Origin: Acidimicrobiia bacterium
Lineage (GTDB): Bacteria; Actinomycetota; Acidimicrobiia; Spongiisociales; ZC4RG35
Direction of reading: 5' to 3'
Assembly: GCA_030623125.1 (NCBI GenBank)
Contig: JAUXMQ010000114.1
Location: 1-5,119 of the forward strand
Length of the DNA: 5,119 bases
Shown here: piece by piece, positions 5,050-5,119 of the stretch
Layout of the letters: the number at the start of each line of letters is the position of its first letter
Numbering within the stretch: position 1 is the stretch's first letter
Position numbers and translations under genes: made by a program
The notes under the pieces: generated by a model
Databases searched by the model: none
What the model was told of the DNA's origin: nothing
The model's input: only the letters and a program-made list of their open reading frames with translations

Positions 5050-5119
5050 GTGTCGGTTATGGTCAGTTTTATGGACGCGGACAGGTTTTCCACGGACGCC
5101 AAGAGACTCGGATACGCAA
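5050..5119 (+). CDS. Possible start of a gene running off the right edge
   Basis: After an in-frame TGA (5047-5049) the frame is open to the end of the window. It offers GTG 5050, ATG 5059 and ATG 5071; the last reads MDADRFSTDAKRLGYA. AGGGGCGG at about 5032-5039 could serve as a ribosome binding site for GTG 5050. A competing frame from ATG 5046 is also open. With so few codons visible no family can be named. Confidence 0.22.
   Translation, partial: MSVMVSFMDADRFSTDAKRLGYA

Noticed and set aside
4714..5102. Overlapping 85-codon - strand frames near the right edge
   Set aside because: They lack a ribosome binding site and family motifs, and they overlap each other and an opposing frame, as expected of chance frames in GC-rich DNA.
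1..5119. CRISPR array, insertion sequence, transposase or phage genes
   Set aside because: No regularly spaced repeats, no transposase or integrase motifs and no paired terminal inverted repeats were seen on either strand.

Overview
The window looks like chromosomal DNA from a high-GC Gram-positive bacterium (Actinomycetota, possibly an Acidimicrobiia-like lineage). This rests on the GC-rich codon use, several GTG starts, a UgpC/MsmK-type sugar ABC ATPase, and a fragment of the alpha/beta-hydrolase-adenylate cyclase fusion family that I know mainly from actinobacteria. The placement is inference from gene style, not from a marker gene.

Left part (1-1309): a complete ATPase gene of a carbohydrate ABC importer on the + strand, with a strong ribosome binding site and a near-perfect hairpin terminator after it. 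Its permease and binding-protein partners are not in the window. Then, on the - strand, comes a ribbon-helix-helix (RHH) DNA-binding protein (1442-1849). Its start region is flanked by four GTAAT/ATTAC half-sites forming two inverted repeats, a good candidate for an autoregulatory operator. A 22-codon ORF with a strong Shine-Dalgarno sequence follows the RHH gene.

Middle part (1885-3900): two relics and one intact gene related to signalling. A + strand ORF holds only the end of an alpha/beta hydrolase fused to the first half of a class III cyclase domain, cut at both ends. Facing it on the - strand is an intact 363-residue protein with a DUF2652 (cyclase-like) domain and an SRPBCC lipid-binding-fold domain. 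Just upstream of that gene, in the same frame, is the broken C-terminal end of a histidine-kinase-type ATPase, interrupted by a TGA.

Right part (3900-5119): a sparse region. Its only convincing genes are a two-gene - strand operon. The first encodes a SHOCT-domain single-pass membrane protein with a Met/Cys/His-rich linker, and the second a small Met/Cys-rich membrane-anchored protein. A 12-bp-arm palindrome lies 41-79 bases upstream of the operon and may be its operator. The last 350 bases hold no confident gene; a coding start may run off the right edge.

Overall this is an ordinary transporter gene next to a stretch of gene decay and small regulators. The most testable signals are the RHH gene with its operator, the cyclase-like DUF2652-SRPBCC protein, and the small Met-rich membrane operon with its palindrome.
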